Assembly: GCA_029339505.1 (NCBI GenBank)
Contig: JAQISU010000003.1
Coordinates: 18,979,001 to 19,043,000 of the forward strand
Direction of reading: 5' to 3'
DNA length: 64,000 bases
Source: Unio delphinus
Taxonomy: Eukaryota > Mollusca > Bivalvia > Unionida > Unionidae
A program made the position numbers and the translations under genes. Positions within the stretch are counted from its first letter, which is position 1. Each line of letters starts with the position of its first letter. Under the pieces are notes generated by a model. That model worked only from the letters and a program-made list of their open reading frames with translations, searched no databases and had not been told where the DNA came from. This document shows, one piece after another, positions 30,880 to 44,800 of the stretch.

Positions 30880-32712
30880 TTTCAGTAGACCTTCCGGACC
30901 TATTTGCAGATTTCGTACAAGGCATTAGAGATACGCTTGACAGCACAATTTCAGTTGACTCGTCGTCACCATACAATTACGATGCAGCATTTCAGCGACA
31001 AGCATTAGGAGCATTTGAATCTGTCTCTATGAATGTAGTACGGACAATCGTGAAGAAGAGTGTACCAAAGTCATCTTACTTGATATAATTCCAACATCAT
31101 TGCTGCTTGAGTGCTTATACCAATTATTGTCTTCACTAACTGATGTTATTAATATATCTCTCTCATCCGGGGAATTCCCATCATTTTTCAAAACTTATAT
31201 CGGGAAAAAAAAATGACCATAACGATTTAAGGAACTACCGCCCAGTTTCTAATCTATAAAAGTCTTAGAAAAAGCTGTTCTAACCAAACTTATATCTAAT
31301 TTGAAATCAAACAGTCTAAGGTTATTTTCTAGCCAACATCAATGTAGAGTTTACATATCACCCTTGCCACAATACTGAAACTACTCTTTTGAAAGTATTT
31401 AATGACATTCTATCTGCTTTGGATAGCGAAAATATTACATTCCTCACCCTCCTTGATTTGTCTGCAGCATTTGACACAATAGACCATGACATATTGCTTT
31501 ACTGTCTCCAGCATGTATTTGTCATTCAAAATACAGCCTTTCAGTGGTTCAAGTCCTACTTAGTCAACAGGACATAAATTATATCTGCAAATGGAATACA
31601 TTCCAGCCCAGTTGATCTATGTTGTGGTGTTCCACAGGGGTCTGTTTTTGGACCTGTTCACTTTATTGTATACACTCAGCCGCTCGCAAGTGTCATAGAT
31701 ACTCAACCAGTGTCTCACCAATTGTACGCTGATGACACCCAAATATACAAGTCAAGTCTGAAGTTGATGCTACCATCCAAGGAGTAGAGAGGTGCATTTC
31801 TGATGTGAGATCTTGGATGACGTGTAACAAGCTGCAGATGAATGATGATAAAACGGAGGCGATTCTGATCACAACACAAAGACTTTCTAATTAACATCCA
31901 TTACCTCAAAAAATAAATATCAGCAACACCAACATTACATTCTCAGTCAGTACGAAAGCTATGTGTTACTCTAAACAGTACTCTCACATTGCACCAACAT
32001 GTTATGAACATATGCAAGGCTGCATATCTTGAGATGATATGCATCAACTCCATTCGCAAATATCTTTCCGTTGACGCCACAAAACATTTAAAAAGTACTT
32101 TCAAAACAGGACTATTTTAACTAAATTCTGGCTGGCGCGTCTCAATATCTACTTCAGAAACTTCAAAAATTTGAAAACACAGCTGCTCGGATCATCTTAA
32201 GTGTACCACGATCAGAAACCCCACCCCCACTGCTTTATACTTACAGTGGTTATCCATTCGATACAGAAGCAAACACAAAATTTGTTCTCTGTGCTACGTT
32301 TCACTAACGGACTCCAGTCCATCAACCTATTCGGCCTGACCCAAGTGTACACACTAGCAAGATACTTACGCTCTTCTTCTGACAATTGTATACTCATTAT
32401 TCCCATTATGAAAACGAAGTCATATGGAAAATATTATCTTGCATACCAAAACCCAGCAACATGGAAATAATTGTCCATTGAAATTATACGCAAAGACACA
32501 GTGATCCCTTTTAAGAGTGCACATAAAACTCATCTAAAAATGTTTCCTATCTTAAATATTTTCAGTTTTATTTGTTGTTTTCAAATTTGATTGTGCTTGT
32601 TTTTGTTATTTGTTTTCTGTTGTTGTTGTATTCATATCATTAAATATGTTGTAAGGCGCTTAGAGCTTCTAATGATTAGGCGGTATACAAAAGTCCTAAT
32701 TATTATAATAGT
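30880..32712 (+). mobile_element. CR1/L2-type LINE copy A, RT region and 3' tail
   Basis: Plus-strand sense from about 30885: the pre-RT linker (LGAFESVSMNVVRTIVKKSV), the first RT block (LRNYRPVSNL-like near 31230), then TFLTLLDLSAAFDTIDHDIL with the catalytic Asp, GVPQGSVFGPVHFIVYTQPL, and the LYADDT pair near 31725. Frameshifts and stops are frequent. The 3' end (GGCGCTTAGAGCTTCTAATGATTAGGCGGTATACAAAAGT and a short AT tail) is the L2-type tail seen also at 49930 and 61320. It sits inside the second Polinton remnant, whose first gene continues at 32720. Confidence 0.8.
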
Positions 32713-32719
32713 TTTAAAA

Positions 32720-33166
32720 TATTCAGGTTTCAATTATTTTCCTTGTTTGCCTCCCTAACTGGGCAATTTCATTTTTTGGGGGGTTTTCTTCCATGATAAC
32801 GACAATACCTTCCGTTGTGAATTTATTAATTCTGTCCGTTTTAACTTTGGGTAGTAGTTGTTGAACAATAGTAGTGAATGCAATGGTGGTGGTTGTGGTG
32901 GGGTTAAAGACGGCCAGCAAGATCAGCAGGAAATATCTCAAGAGTTTTCTATGTTGCCTCCCTTGCTGTAACTATATTTTTGGTTGGTTCTACAATTGGT
33001 TTGTTTAACTCCTCAATACCCTCCATAAATAAGATATGAGCTTCCTGACGCTGCTAGAGCTACTATTTTCAGAATTACGGACTGAAAGATATTTCTTCAT
33101 TGAAATAATTGTTTCTCTTGCTAATGTCTCTGCACGAGATTACATAGTAAGCGCAGAATCACTCAT
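32720..33166 (-). pseudogene. second Polinton remnant: homologue of the gene at 12118-12646
   Basis: ATG 33166 opens a sense with SRAETLARETIISMKKYLSV, matching FTRLARERLAAIKKFIPI of the first element. GIEELNKPIVEPTKNIVTAR follows, matching ERLFKPVTTDT..VATATER. Stops and a frame change break it; an alternative frame 32941-32723 is open over the C-terminal half. This places the second element on both sides of the L2-type LINE. Confidence 0.5.
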
Positions 33167-33169
33167 TAT

Positions 33170-34080
33170 TATTATTACAACAACAACGATTTGATTACAG
33201 ATCACTAGTCAGTTGTCGTAAAATATTTCAGTATGGCTGTTTTGTATGTTTTAGCCGCAGTGAATTGCCGAAATGTCTAAATTCTCCACGCAATTTAGAT
33301 ATTAGCCCCCTCCCATCCCCACCCCCCGTACGTGCTAATATACCGGTGAAATATATCGCTGATAATAATACGCTGGTTTCCCAGGCTCACGTAAAGATTA
33401 ATATATGCTGCGATAATAGAACTAGAATGCTCAGACAATAAAATCGTGTACAATAATTTTTTTAGGTCTGCTAATAAGTGCGATTATACCTATGTTTCGC
33501 TATGAACAACCCTGCTGATACAGTTCATGTATATTATTGTTAGCCGTATATTCTTAATGGGATATAGCGGTTGAGTCATTAGCATTTATTGACAATCTTT
33601 CGATCAACTTGTGGAAACTTACCTCACGTGTTCGATTCCTAAGAGCGTGACTGACATATTGTCGACATTGAAGAAAAAAATGATTATAAGTGGAGGGTAT
33701 GTGTGCCTGCTATGCATTAAAAAAAGACGAAATATCGTTGTCATGTTGAAAGTAAGGAACAATAGCTAGATTGCAACATGTATATGCAAGATCCTGAGAC
33801 TAATTGTTTCTCTCCATACGAGTGTCAACCTTGCGAACAATGAAGTGTCAAATCCAGTTGTGTATAACATGGCCAATGAACTTGTTACTGGCGCCTTACT
33901 CGACTGCGTGCGATTCGCAGGTAAATGATGGCAAGTGTTGGGTTCAAAGGAACATCAAGTGAAGATCGTAAATCCACCCTTGACCTACTGCCCAGGAGGC
34001 GGCAATGTCTGCTAATTATGTCCGTTGTCGCTAAATCATCTTGCGTCAATTCTATAAGGAATGTTATGAACTACTCCGAC
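33170..34080. other. no gene or element recognised
   Basis: I see only short chance frames. An integrase counterpart, expected here by analogy with the first Polinton remnant, was not found. Confidence 0.35.
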
Positions 34081-34086
34081 TTGATT

Positions 34087-34640
34087 CGAAATTGGCGGGA
34101 AACATTCTTATTCTGGAATTACAAAAGGGACTTCGGACAGGAAGCTTTTAGAGATGCAGAAGAGCAGAAGGAAACAGAGAAGGAAAATACCCTAGTGCAG
34201 TTGGTCCCGAGTCTCTGTGATGCAAAAATTGAGAGAGAGGAGGCAGTAGTTTGAAGGACGTAGTTGATGGACTGAAAGGAAAGAATAAAAGAGATGAGTA
34301 GGAACAGGGGTCAAGAGGAAAAGCTATCATTCTAAGTCAGATGATGAAATAAGCCGTCACTTAGTCGAGTGAAAGACGAGTGATAGGGTTTTGATAAATG
34401 ACTATCTGTTATTGAATGATATTAATTTTTTTAATTTTTAATTTCACCTTTTTGTGTATTCAGTAATTTAACTTTCGGCATCGCTGAACTATGGGCTCAG
34501 AGCTTTGCATCTCTCTATAAATAATTCAATTTCTAACAAAAACTAGCCATGGTGGGTCTTCTGTAATAATTAAATATAATAATGGGAGCACCCCACCGCA
34601 ACCTAAGGGCAACTAGTCCACGTGACCTTACAATCGTTGA
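34087..34640 (-). repeat. unrecognised interspersed repeat, reverse copy
   Basis: Inverted copy of the repeat at 16572 and 36770: CACCCCACCGCAACCTA (start side), GGTGGGTCTTCTGTAATAATTA, GCATCGCTGAAC, CACTTAGTCGAGTGAAAGACGAGTGATAGGG and CCTAGTGCAGTTGGTCC in reverse order. It stops near the segment that matches 17110. Confidence 0.75.
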
Positions 34641-34723
34641 TTGTAAAGCTTAACCCATGTGTACTTGCCGGGGCTATTTCCGAACCGAAACAACGGGTGT
34701 TCATTTTATAGCACCCGGTGTCT

Positions 34724-34766
<43 letters not shown>
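34724..34766. repeat. (GT)n microsatellite
   Basis: Uninterrupted GT tract. Confidence 0.95.
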
Positions 34767-34767
<1 letters not shown>

Positions 34768-36590
34768 TTTGGAAACTGAAAACCCTCTGAATCTTTAAAA
34801 TTTCTTTTCATACTTAGCGACTCACGCAACAAAGAAAATTCAACAGTTATTCCCTTTTAATTAACTTGGTAGCAGTCATTACTTTTTGCTAGCCTCAGAT
34901 TACCGTACTTAAATTCAACATTCTCACAATGGGACATTGAATGGGTGGGTGGTCTCCTCTTTATCGACAGTAACCCGGTCTCTGATGGGCCTTTTGATAG
35001 TTTAATGAGTGAACATTATTGGTAGAACATCATTTTTAGCCACTTTTTATGGCCCCCTCCTGCTTTTGGGAGATTAGAGGAGAATATTATAAAGAGTAAA
35101 GATGACCTCTGACATTTCTATTCTGCACCTAGATTTCATCATTCTTTCTGGAGAAAGAGACGTTATCACGGTTGAGGGAAACTGAAGAAAAGAGAAATTG
35201 GACCAAGAGAAAAATGAAAATGCATAAAGAAACCACTTGCTAACTGATGCCATTTACAATGCCACTATGAAAATGGTCTATTACCTAATTGGACTTTCGT
35301 AATTGATTCCAAACTAATACAAAGGTAATTTGCTTTGACATCTTACAATAAGCAGGATAAAAAATAATTTGAAAGAATTAATATATTACATTTAGACATG
35401 GTAGCTTTATATGATCGTTAGATATAATCATATATAACATCATATATAACAGCTTCAATAATCTCCGCAAGTTCCAGTACTTCTAGATCACTGATGATTT
35501 GTGTGAAATTGCCCGAGTGTAAAAAGAAATATGTATTAAACTTTCTCTAAATTTTGCTAATAACTTGTGGTAAGTAATGTCTGATTAAAATACTTATTCT
35601 TCAAGCAAATTTCTTGTGTTATTACCTTTTGAAACTTACCCATCCCACCACCCACACTTGAGATTATTTTGCATGTTTACTGCAATTCGAATACTGTCAT
35701 CGGGACAAGCTTTAAATACTCTGTCAACAATATTTTTCCCTTGTGACCTCTGACGTCACGGTAGTAACACGGAGACTCAGCTGATAAAGTATTGGCGGAT
35801 TTATTACAAAACGAAGATATGTTAAAGACATTTTATCCATCATTCGTAGTAACTACGAAACATTTATACACAAAAATTCGGTTGAGTTGCAAATGGTGAA
35901 CAGTTATTGGATATTTGTTAAGAATCAGAGTCTGCGAATGAGACAATCGACTGCTACCACTATGTCGGCGTGGTACTATTATGAGCCTTTATTTATTGAG
36001 TAGGTGGGTGAGATTCACACCCGGAACTTTTTCAGGATATTGTCAAAACTTTAGAAGATAATCTATACATATACTGAAAAATTTAGCACTCATCTTAGTT
36101 AATACCATAATTGCTGAATTTCATTGCAAAATACATGCAAAATAGCAGTTACCGTCAAAAGATTTTTTTCGGGTTAGTCCATCTAACTTCAACTAATTAC
36201 TTCATTTTCAGTCTTGTTTTCTTCTTCTCATGTGAATATATGGATATTGCATCCTCATTTTAAAACATAAACAGAGCGAGTAAAACTGCAGGCATTGAAT
36301 AATATATTGTATAAAGTCCAAATATGGTATCACGTCAACATAAAAATTGAGGCTTCATAGCTGTTTCATTTGTCCAATTGTCTGAAAAATATAACTCAAG
36401 TAACATAGTAGATTTGAACTCGAGTCATCTTTTTGGCTTTGACAAAATTTTTGTTCGATGCATAACAAGCTATAAGATTACTTCGTACCAAGACAATCCA
36501 TCAACCTATGTTCTGAGTAGACTGTACATTGATAAATGTACCGGAAGAGAAATTACAATGTACCTGAACACATCTTCAAGAAATGGTTGT
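34767..36590. other. no gene or element recognised
   Basis: AT-rich intergenic sequence; no frame with protein-like character was found on either strand. Confidence 0.4.
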
Positions 36591-36595
36591 TACTT

Positions 36596-36746
<151 letters not shown>

Positions 36747-36769
36747 TATGTGTGTGTGAAGGTTTCCCT

Positions 36770-37765
36770 TATTTAGGTTGGGGTGGGGTGCTCTCAATAG
36801 TATTTCTTTACATAAAAAAAACCCACCATGGCTAGCTTTTATCAGCAATTGAAGTAGTGATAAAGAGATGAAAAAACTCCCAGCCCCTAGTCAGCGGTGC
36901 CGACAGTTAATTAGTGAATACACAAAATGTGAAATTCAAATAACAACAATTTAATTTAATTCAATAACAGTCACCTCTTAAATAAAATTCAAATTAAAAC
37001 CCTATCACTCATCTTTCACTTAACCAAGTTACTGCCTATTTCATCAGCTGACTAAGTGTGACAGATTTTCATCCTGTCCTGTGTTCCTACTCAGCAGTAT
37101 GATCATTTTCTGGTCCTGTAATCCAATTCCCTCCAGACCGTTTAACTTCTAACTCCGTTCTTCCCTTTAATTTGTCTCCCAGAGACTCGGACCAACTGAA
37201 CTAGGGTAATTCCGTCTGTCTCCTAAAGTTCCTCTGGTCCCTAAAAGCTTTCTTGTATTAACAAACAAAGACACTAGCCTATCATATTCCCCTAGCTATC
37301 TAACTCACACTAAACAGTAATATCATCTGATAAGCCAATACTCTTTCTGGTCACGCAATATCATATAATCAGACGCATTTCTCTGCATTGCACTTCTACA
37401 AAGCGTACACATATATCAAAATACACTTCCGCTGATATATGCTTACACATGCTATTTCTGCAAAGTATACATAAATAGGCAAATCCATTTTTCAGTTTGT
37501 GTTAAGGGCGAATTTTACGACCCCCACTTGATATTCCTTTGATCCGAAACAGAATTCCACCAGTTACCTGTGAAACATGTGATCGCAATTATTATGCAAC
37601 TGGCTGCCCAAAATACAACCAGTTACGAATTCTATGGTCATGTCAGCTAACTGGCTTGACACCTCATTTTTCGCCGAATTGACCTTCATACATATTTACA
37701 ACGCTAAAATATTAGCCTCAGGGTCTAATATATACATGTTGAAATCCGGTTAATCCCTACAACGT
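36770..37765 (+). repeat. unrecognised interspersed repeat, copy 3
   Basis: Same orientation as copy 1. Starts at TTTAGGTTGGGGTGGGGTG, contains GGTGCCGACAGTTAATTAGTG, CACTTAACCAAGTTACTGCCTAT, GACCAACTGAACTAGGGTAA and CCAGTTACCTGTGAAACATG, and ends near CTAATATATACATGTTGAAA. It has an extra segment near 37255-37500 relative to copy 1. Confidence 0.75.
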
Positions 37766-40700
37766 GACAATCAATATAATACATGCGTGTGTGTGAAGTT
37801 CTAATTGAATTCAAGTGATGTTCGAAATAAACTACGATATTGTCTGAAGTTTCAAATGATACAACATATTTTTGTCTGAGTTCACTCCGAGTTAATGTTA
37901 CAGTCCAATAATATTATTGATGTGTACATTGTATTTCCAGTGAATAGTAATTTGATCAAATATATCCAACAAAACGAAAAACTGAACGCAAGAATACGAA
38001 TGGAACTTTGATATATAAATGCAAGAATGAGTAATGTTTAGATGTATAAGATTATATAAGCCTCTATTTGACCTAGGTTACAGTTACCATTTTCTGAAAT
38101 ACAGTCTCTTTACGGAATTTTCCATTCTCTAAATTTCTTACGTCAGAACAGACTCAAGACTATTTTTAAACTCAAATTCAAGTATAGATGTTTAATATTT
38201 TATATATTTAACCCACACTCTTAGAAAAATATTAGATATGTATTTTGTTGTTTCCACAATAAAAGTCCTATCTCGGGTACAAAATGAAAATAGTATTATT
38301 CAAATTCAGGTCCATAATAAATGTTTTTAAACTTTAACCGAAATGAAAAGCCAACCATAATTCAAATGAAATATTATGTTCACACTATATAAATTAAATT
38401 AATTTCATCGGGTGAAGATTGTATGCTTTAATTCTGTAAGATTTGATAGGTTTCCAATTTCTAGTGGGATTTTAATATAGTGTCTTGAAATAGGTATAAC
38501 TGTAGCAATCACCCCAATCTGCAAATTGCATCAGTATCTTAAAATGTATAATGTATCACACGTAATTCAATTCATTTATGCAATTGTTTGATTGTTCCAC
38601 TTAATTTTTATACAAGAATAAAATTCCTACATTTTTTAAAATTGTAATTTGTTTCATGAAAGTATTTATTTTTTCTTACATATTATATTTGATAAATCCT
38701 AAATTTTAAGTATATTTCATGTTTATTCGATCATGATGTTTAATTTAGTTAATATTAATCGGTTTTGTTATGTATACCATTGTTAAATATATTTACACCA
38801 TAAGTAACCCACTTCATAATAAATCAATATATTTCACGTAGTATCAATGTTTTTCGCAATAAAATGTTTACAATCGACGGATTAAAATAACCATTTGAAT
38901 TATTAACATTTTTTTACAAACCTTTAAAATGATGTTTTAACTTACTAACACAATCAGAAAAGTCAGATTAAACACTGATGCATCTGGACATACAGGAACA
39001 TATATATTAGAAATGATTATATTACATTAACTGAAATCAAATCTCGTCATTTATCTGTTTCATACCTGCAAAGAGCTAAAATGTTACTCGTTATATTATT
39101 TACGTTAAAGATTAATTTATTTCACTAATTGTAAGTAACAAACAATTTATAACGATAACAAATCTTTTATTTTCATAATCGATAATTTAATTACATTTAT
39201 AGCCCAATAACAAATAAGTTATTGTTGCTGAGAATTGGGTGTTACATCACTTCAGACTGAACTCATATCGAGTTTGCACCTTAAAACTGAAACTTTGGGA
39301 AAGCATTTTCAAATGGTATCCTTCATCACTTTTAAAATAATCTTTAGAAATATATAATATCCATCTGTATCACATTTTATCACATTTACATCATATAATA
39401 TCCATCTGTATCACATTTTATCACATTTATCACATCCTAATAACTTGTTAAATCTAACATTTGAAATGACAAACTGAATTAATGTTTTGAAACTTTCATG
39501 TTAAATAAGGTCCTGAATTACTTTCTTGAAATTATCGCCCGAGTTAACATCATAAATAAATCTTTCCTGAATGCAACATTTAACATAACATGGTTAACAT
39601 ATAGTTAAGATATTTTGTAAATATATACTTTTTTAAGATATTAAAAATACTGCGCCATAAGCAGTAGTTTGATAACTGCTATTGGTAAAATTTGCATTGA
39701 TTTGTGATAACTATCATAGTACTCGTGAATTGGATTGCGAAATATATCTATCACTTTCTGATTATAAAAATACAACTACAGTCTCATATTAAGAGTTCTG
39801 ATAAATCTGTCTATAAAAAAGGCCTATCTGGTTCGATACTTTTTATCCTTATATACCGGCCATATAATACTTTAATGCTTTATTTCTGATTGAAAATGTA
39901 TATGAAATCCTCATCCTTAATTTTTACTCTTACGTGTTTCTGTAAGAAACTTTTACATGCTGTTCTTTTTCTATATCTATATTATGATTCCAACCGATTT
40001 TAGCTTTTGCCATGACTATCGCAATAGTATCTCATAAAAATCCAAATCAGGAATATAATTTTCAAACATGTACAGTTAGAATATTCAAGAGCAATTCAAA
40101 GCTAGATAGTTCGTTGTTAAAGTCAATGATAGAAAAGGCAGGAATATCCGTTGTGATTTGTTGGTCTAGGATTTAAAAGAGGGATCTTTCATTTTAAATC
40201 ATTCAGTAATAAAGTAATAATTATACCATGCATTATAACGTCAAGATGAAATGTCAGATATTAAATGTCCGGTTTTTGATTAATTCATATATATTACTAT
40301 TTTTCATGATGCTCTGTCGGCTGACCTTGCAGGTTGTTCAGCACATTTTTCTACAGCGCGTTGTTATGACCATACGATGATAAATATTTCCCATGTTGTG
40401 CATTATAACCAAGAAATAAATATTATTGTAACTCTGGTGGGTTTCAAAACTGAATTAGTTATCTACTTGACAATGGGTTTGTAGCGATAAAATCTCAAAA
40501 TCAATTACACTTGAAGCAAGTTAGTAGACTAATTGAAGTAAATTAAAGTTATGTATGTGAGCAATGCATACTATCACCGTAAATAAGTTGAATTTAATTA
40601 CTACAAAAGTAAATCTATGTGTATACAGTATTACAATACACTATATATCTGACATATCGATATCATATTTGGGCATAAAAATGTATGTTTGTAGATTGTT

Positions 40701-40855
40701 TATTGTAACGCTATATATCTACTATTAACCTATAATTTAATTACTCTGCCATTCGAGTAATAAAGATGATTTTTATTTAATCTACTTACAAATGCAGTCA
40801 TTCTACATTTCATGGAATTTGTAGTTAAAATGACTTCCTTGTTTTATTTGTATTA
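37766..40855. other. long AT-rich stretch without genes
   Basis: No protein-like frame and no recognised element. One local tandem duplication of about 46 bases (TATAATATCCATCTGTATCACATTTTATCACATTTA twice) lies at 39353-39430. Confidence 0.5.
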
Positions 40856-42084
40856 CTTTTTTTTGGGGGGGGGGGAGACAACCAGACAGATGCCCCCCCC
40901 CCCCCCCCCCAATCAAAAAAAGTAAAAAGTTTTTATGTATGTTTGTGTGCCCCTAGGTATGTTGCTTGTTTGTTTTTTATTTCTTATTATAAGTCCCATT
41001 TAGTTTTCCCCATCGGGGTTATAAAGTAGAATTTGATTTGGGGTATTTTAGTATCCCTAGTGTTTTTTCAGTAGATCCTTACTAGATGGGATTTGATCTA
41101 CCCACTCTAGTAGTCTACTTTGTTTTTTATTTTGACCATGGCTAGTGGTCGCCTATTTCCTTGTGCTTGCTATTTGTGTTGATGCTATATGTCTGTTTGC
41201 TATATAAGGTATATACCTTGTGTTTGTGTTAAGGAACGCCATTTCTTTCAAATTTGTACCAGTTGTCTTGCTTTATGTCTTTTATAAATTAAAGACATTT
41301 TGTTGAGTATTTTAATTTTAATTTAAATTTGGAATTTTGTATAAATTGAAGTGCATTTATATTTAAATATTTAGTATTCTTCAATTTATCTAGTAATATT
41401 TATTTCTCTAGGTCCGTCCGCCTTGAGAGAGGACCTGTACAAAATTATTTGGCTGTACAGTTCCTGTCTCACTTTGTCCGGCCTTTATTTATTTAATTTC
41501 CCTTAAGCGGGAACCATATCTATTTTGGGAGATAGATATGGTAGGAAAAGTATGGATGTAGAATCCAGAGAAAGAGGAGTGTGCACTTAATTAATGTAGT
41601 AGAGTAATATTTAATATTTGGGTATTTTTCCAAACTCTACCACAGGCCTGCTCACTTCGCATAGCGCCCTGTGATATAGCCCCAATGGCGTCCTCATTTG
41701 TACTTTCCCCTCACAAGTAATTAATGAAATTAAAGTATTTACAGTATGAGCATATGTTCATACAAAATTATTTTTTTAAATTTTTTTATATAAAATATAT
41801 AAGAGTAAATTAATTCAATTTTAATTTAGCTTTACAAATTTATCCCTAACCTTCATTACTGAACCACATCTTATAAGCGTATTCGTTATAAAGTCCGTTA
41901 TTTGTCGAACCAATTGTTTGTTAAAGTTTCCGTCTAGGAAGAGTAGTTGACGTCTGTCATATTTGTCTACCTTCATTATTTCAATTATTAGTTTGATCCT
42001 TTACTTCCTTTGTTTTGTCGCATTGCGTAATTGTGTGGTATTTTGTATACGGGGCATTTTTGCATAGAGGGCAACTAACAAGGG

Positions 42085-42251
42085 CAGTCCCGGATTACCC
42101 ATTAGGCAGAGTAGGCAACTGCCTATAGGCCCCGCGACTTTTATGGGCCCTATCAGGGGCCCCCAGGGGCCCCCATGAGACCGTGACCGTGGGTCTGGGG
42201 CCCCAAAAGTGTGACTGCCTATGGGCCTCCACGGTGCTTAATCCGGCGCTG
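42085..42251. mobile_element. hAT-type MITE, 167 bp, inside the LINE
   Basis: Terminal inverted repeats CAGTCCCGGATTA (42085-42097) and TAATCCGGCGCTG (42239-42251) match at 11 of 13 positions. The 8-bp duplication AACAAGGG stands at 42077-42084 and 42252-42259. The other LINE copy at about 25925 has the uninterrupted site (CTAACAGGGGTC), confirming the insertion. The interior carries GGGCCCC-rich inverted repeats. Confidence 0.92.
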
Positions 42252-43330
42252 AACAAGGGTCCTTATTAATCTTCGTTTAATTGCCACTTCGCCTGTTAGC
42301 CAGGCTTTGTGGAGGTACGTGTACATGGTACTTTGTATCTTAAACGAGTTAATGCCGGACCAATGCCTCCAAACTCTGTCCCAGTTAACGTGTGGGTGTT
42401 GTATTTGTACCTTAGTTTTATTTTTGATGGAATCTATTTCCAAAAGCCAGTCGTATGTTTTTTCATTGTTCAGTGCCCATAATTCTTTATTGTCCCTATA
42501 CCTATATAAAATTTCTTTGATCCCTCTATATAAGTGTGGTGCGTCTATTTTTTTTGGCTAGTTTGTTGTTCGTGTATATGTCTTGTTTATTCCTCATTCC
42601 GAAACCTAGCCAAAAAATGTATACTGCCTCCCATGGTGCCTGTGGTGCGTTACTTAATCTTTTTAGCCTGTTTAATATATTTTTACATTTTATTAAGGGG
42701 GGATTAGGTAAGGCTAAGCCCCCCTTGAGTTTGGTTCTATATAAAGTTTCCTTATTTATGTAGTGTGTTTTGTAATTCCATATGTAGTCTACTATTTTAT
42801 TATCAATTGTAGCTAGTGTTTTATTGTTAATGTCCACAGCGTTTATAAGATATGTCAGATTTGAATACATATATGTTTTTGCAACCTGTGAACGTTCTAT
42901 AAGACTAAGTGGCCGGAGTGCCCAGATATTTATTACTTCTTTTATTTCTTTTTAACTTTGAAACAGTTTTCCTTTTCTTCATTTGCCCCGAAGAATACCC
43001 CCAGGGTTTTCACTCTGTTTTTGATTAGGTGTGGGGGCAAACCTGGGTGGTTTCCCCTCCAGTTTCCTATTTTTAGTATTTCCGTTTTGTCATGGTTTAT
43101 TTTTGATCCTGATGCTTTCCCAAAAGCCTCATATTCCTTTTGTAGATGTTTAAAGGAATTTGGATCATTTATGAAGTTCGTACAATCATCAGCGTGTTGT
43201 AGCATCTTAAATTCCTCTTTTAAGTTAGGAATGTTAATTCCTTTGATATTAGTATTGTTTCTGATCTTTATACTCAGAATTTCAATTGCTATTACATATA
43301 ATAACATGGATAGTGGGCAGCCTTGCCTCA

Positions 43331-44800
43331 ATATAACAACAATGCTGACTGAAACAGACAATGAGAAATACCTATGATAAACATAAACAATGTTCTTTGA
43401 GGAGGGATAAATCAGTAACGGTTAGGACCGGGGTGCGGAAACTGGGTGTGACAAGGGATACCTTTGACGTGTCGCTTAACGGCCCCGTGTATTATCGGCA
43501 AAGGTCCTTTGTTATTGCCTAGTCGCCGCATTTCACGGACCGGACCGTGGGGAGGTGACTGGGTGTGGTAGTGGACAATCCCTGACGTGTCGCTTAACGG
43601 CAGGGACCCACTGCTAACACAAAGTAACCGAACCTCAAACCTTACCTATTACAAAGAACAAATTAAAATATAAATAGGTATACTCTCATCAAGCGATAAA
43701 AACAAAGTACAAATAAGATCTAATAAGCATAAATTTAAAGAAAATCAATAAGGGATCATGATAAATAATGACTAATATATATAAATAATAACAAAAATAA
43801 CAGCTCAGAAATACCAACTAAACAACAGAATTAGGGTGACAATTGTAGGAAGCAAGTTAACACGCTATAATTCATACTCTACTACCCTCTACTCTTTTCT
43901 TCTATCCTTCCCCCATAGATATACAACCAAATATGCAGTGCAAAATCATACAACCAGGGTTTAAATAAAAATATATAGAACCAAACAGTGCACTGAGAAC
44001 ATTGCACCTAAATTAGAGAGACAAAAAGGATAGGACCCCAACTTAGCACATACAAGGTAGTCTAAAATCCAAAGACTATCAGCTCCAGCGATACAAGGTC
44101 GCAACAAACTAAATAACATAAGAAAGCAGGAGTTAGAAATCCTTCCAAAATAGATTCAATAAGGTAGCCTAAAAACCCAGGGCTATCAGGGCCAGCAACA
44201 CAAGGTTGCATATTCGACACAAATACAGAATTTTAAACTAGCATAGGAACCCAAATAGAAATTATAAGGTGACCCAACATCCAAGGTCATCAGGCCCAGC
44301 AACACAATGTTGCAAGAAACACTCGAGTAGGAAATAACAAAGCGACTAAATACAAAAACACCAACTACAAACAAAAAGCACTGTACTACAAAAGTTGTAT
44401 TTTACCTCTAGAAATTGAACAGCACAGGGTATTAATATAGGGTCTAGGGACAAACACCAACCATGCCTGGCACTCCGCCTTGCCTACCGCGACTGCAGCA
44501 ACTCCACGTGCTTAGCACGTCCACAAATAACCAACAAAAACCGGATGGCAAAATATGAGTGTGTGCTGGAACTAATCCCACTCATATACGTATACAGGCC
44601 CTACAATCACACAGCAGTAACTCAATAGTTACTCAGATGTGACGGCCTAACTAAATAGTGTTCCATGAACACATAAATGCCTGCAGGGTGGTGGCTCCTT
44701 ACCCACCCTCAGGATAAAATTAAATAACCGTCCATTGATGGATAAAACAGTGACAAGAGCCCTCGGGACGAGTCACTTAAAACTCATATTATTGATTGAT
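43331..44800 (+). mobile_element. 1470-bp non-autonomous retroelement inside the LINE
   Basis: The 12-bp duplication AGCCTTGCCTCA (43319-43330 and 44801-44812) brackets it; the LINE RT motif RQGC is cut there. Inside: two related 5' blocks around GACGTGTCGCTTAACGGC (43468 and 43580), three ~107-bp repeats (from 44054, 44161 and 44268, each ending in CAACACAAGGTTGCA-like sequence), and a 3' part related to the 402-bp element at 13130-13531. It ends in ATTGATTGAT. No ORF of note. Long duplication and simple tail point to LINE-driven copying. Confidence 0.75.

Noticed and set aside
42958..43377. Plus-strand 139-codon frame
   Set aside because: It is the antisense shadow of the LINE RT on the minus strand.
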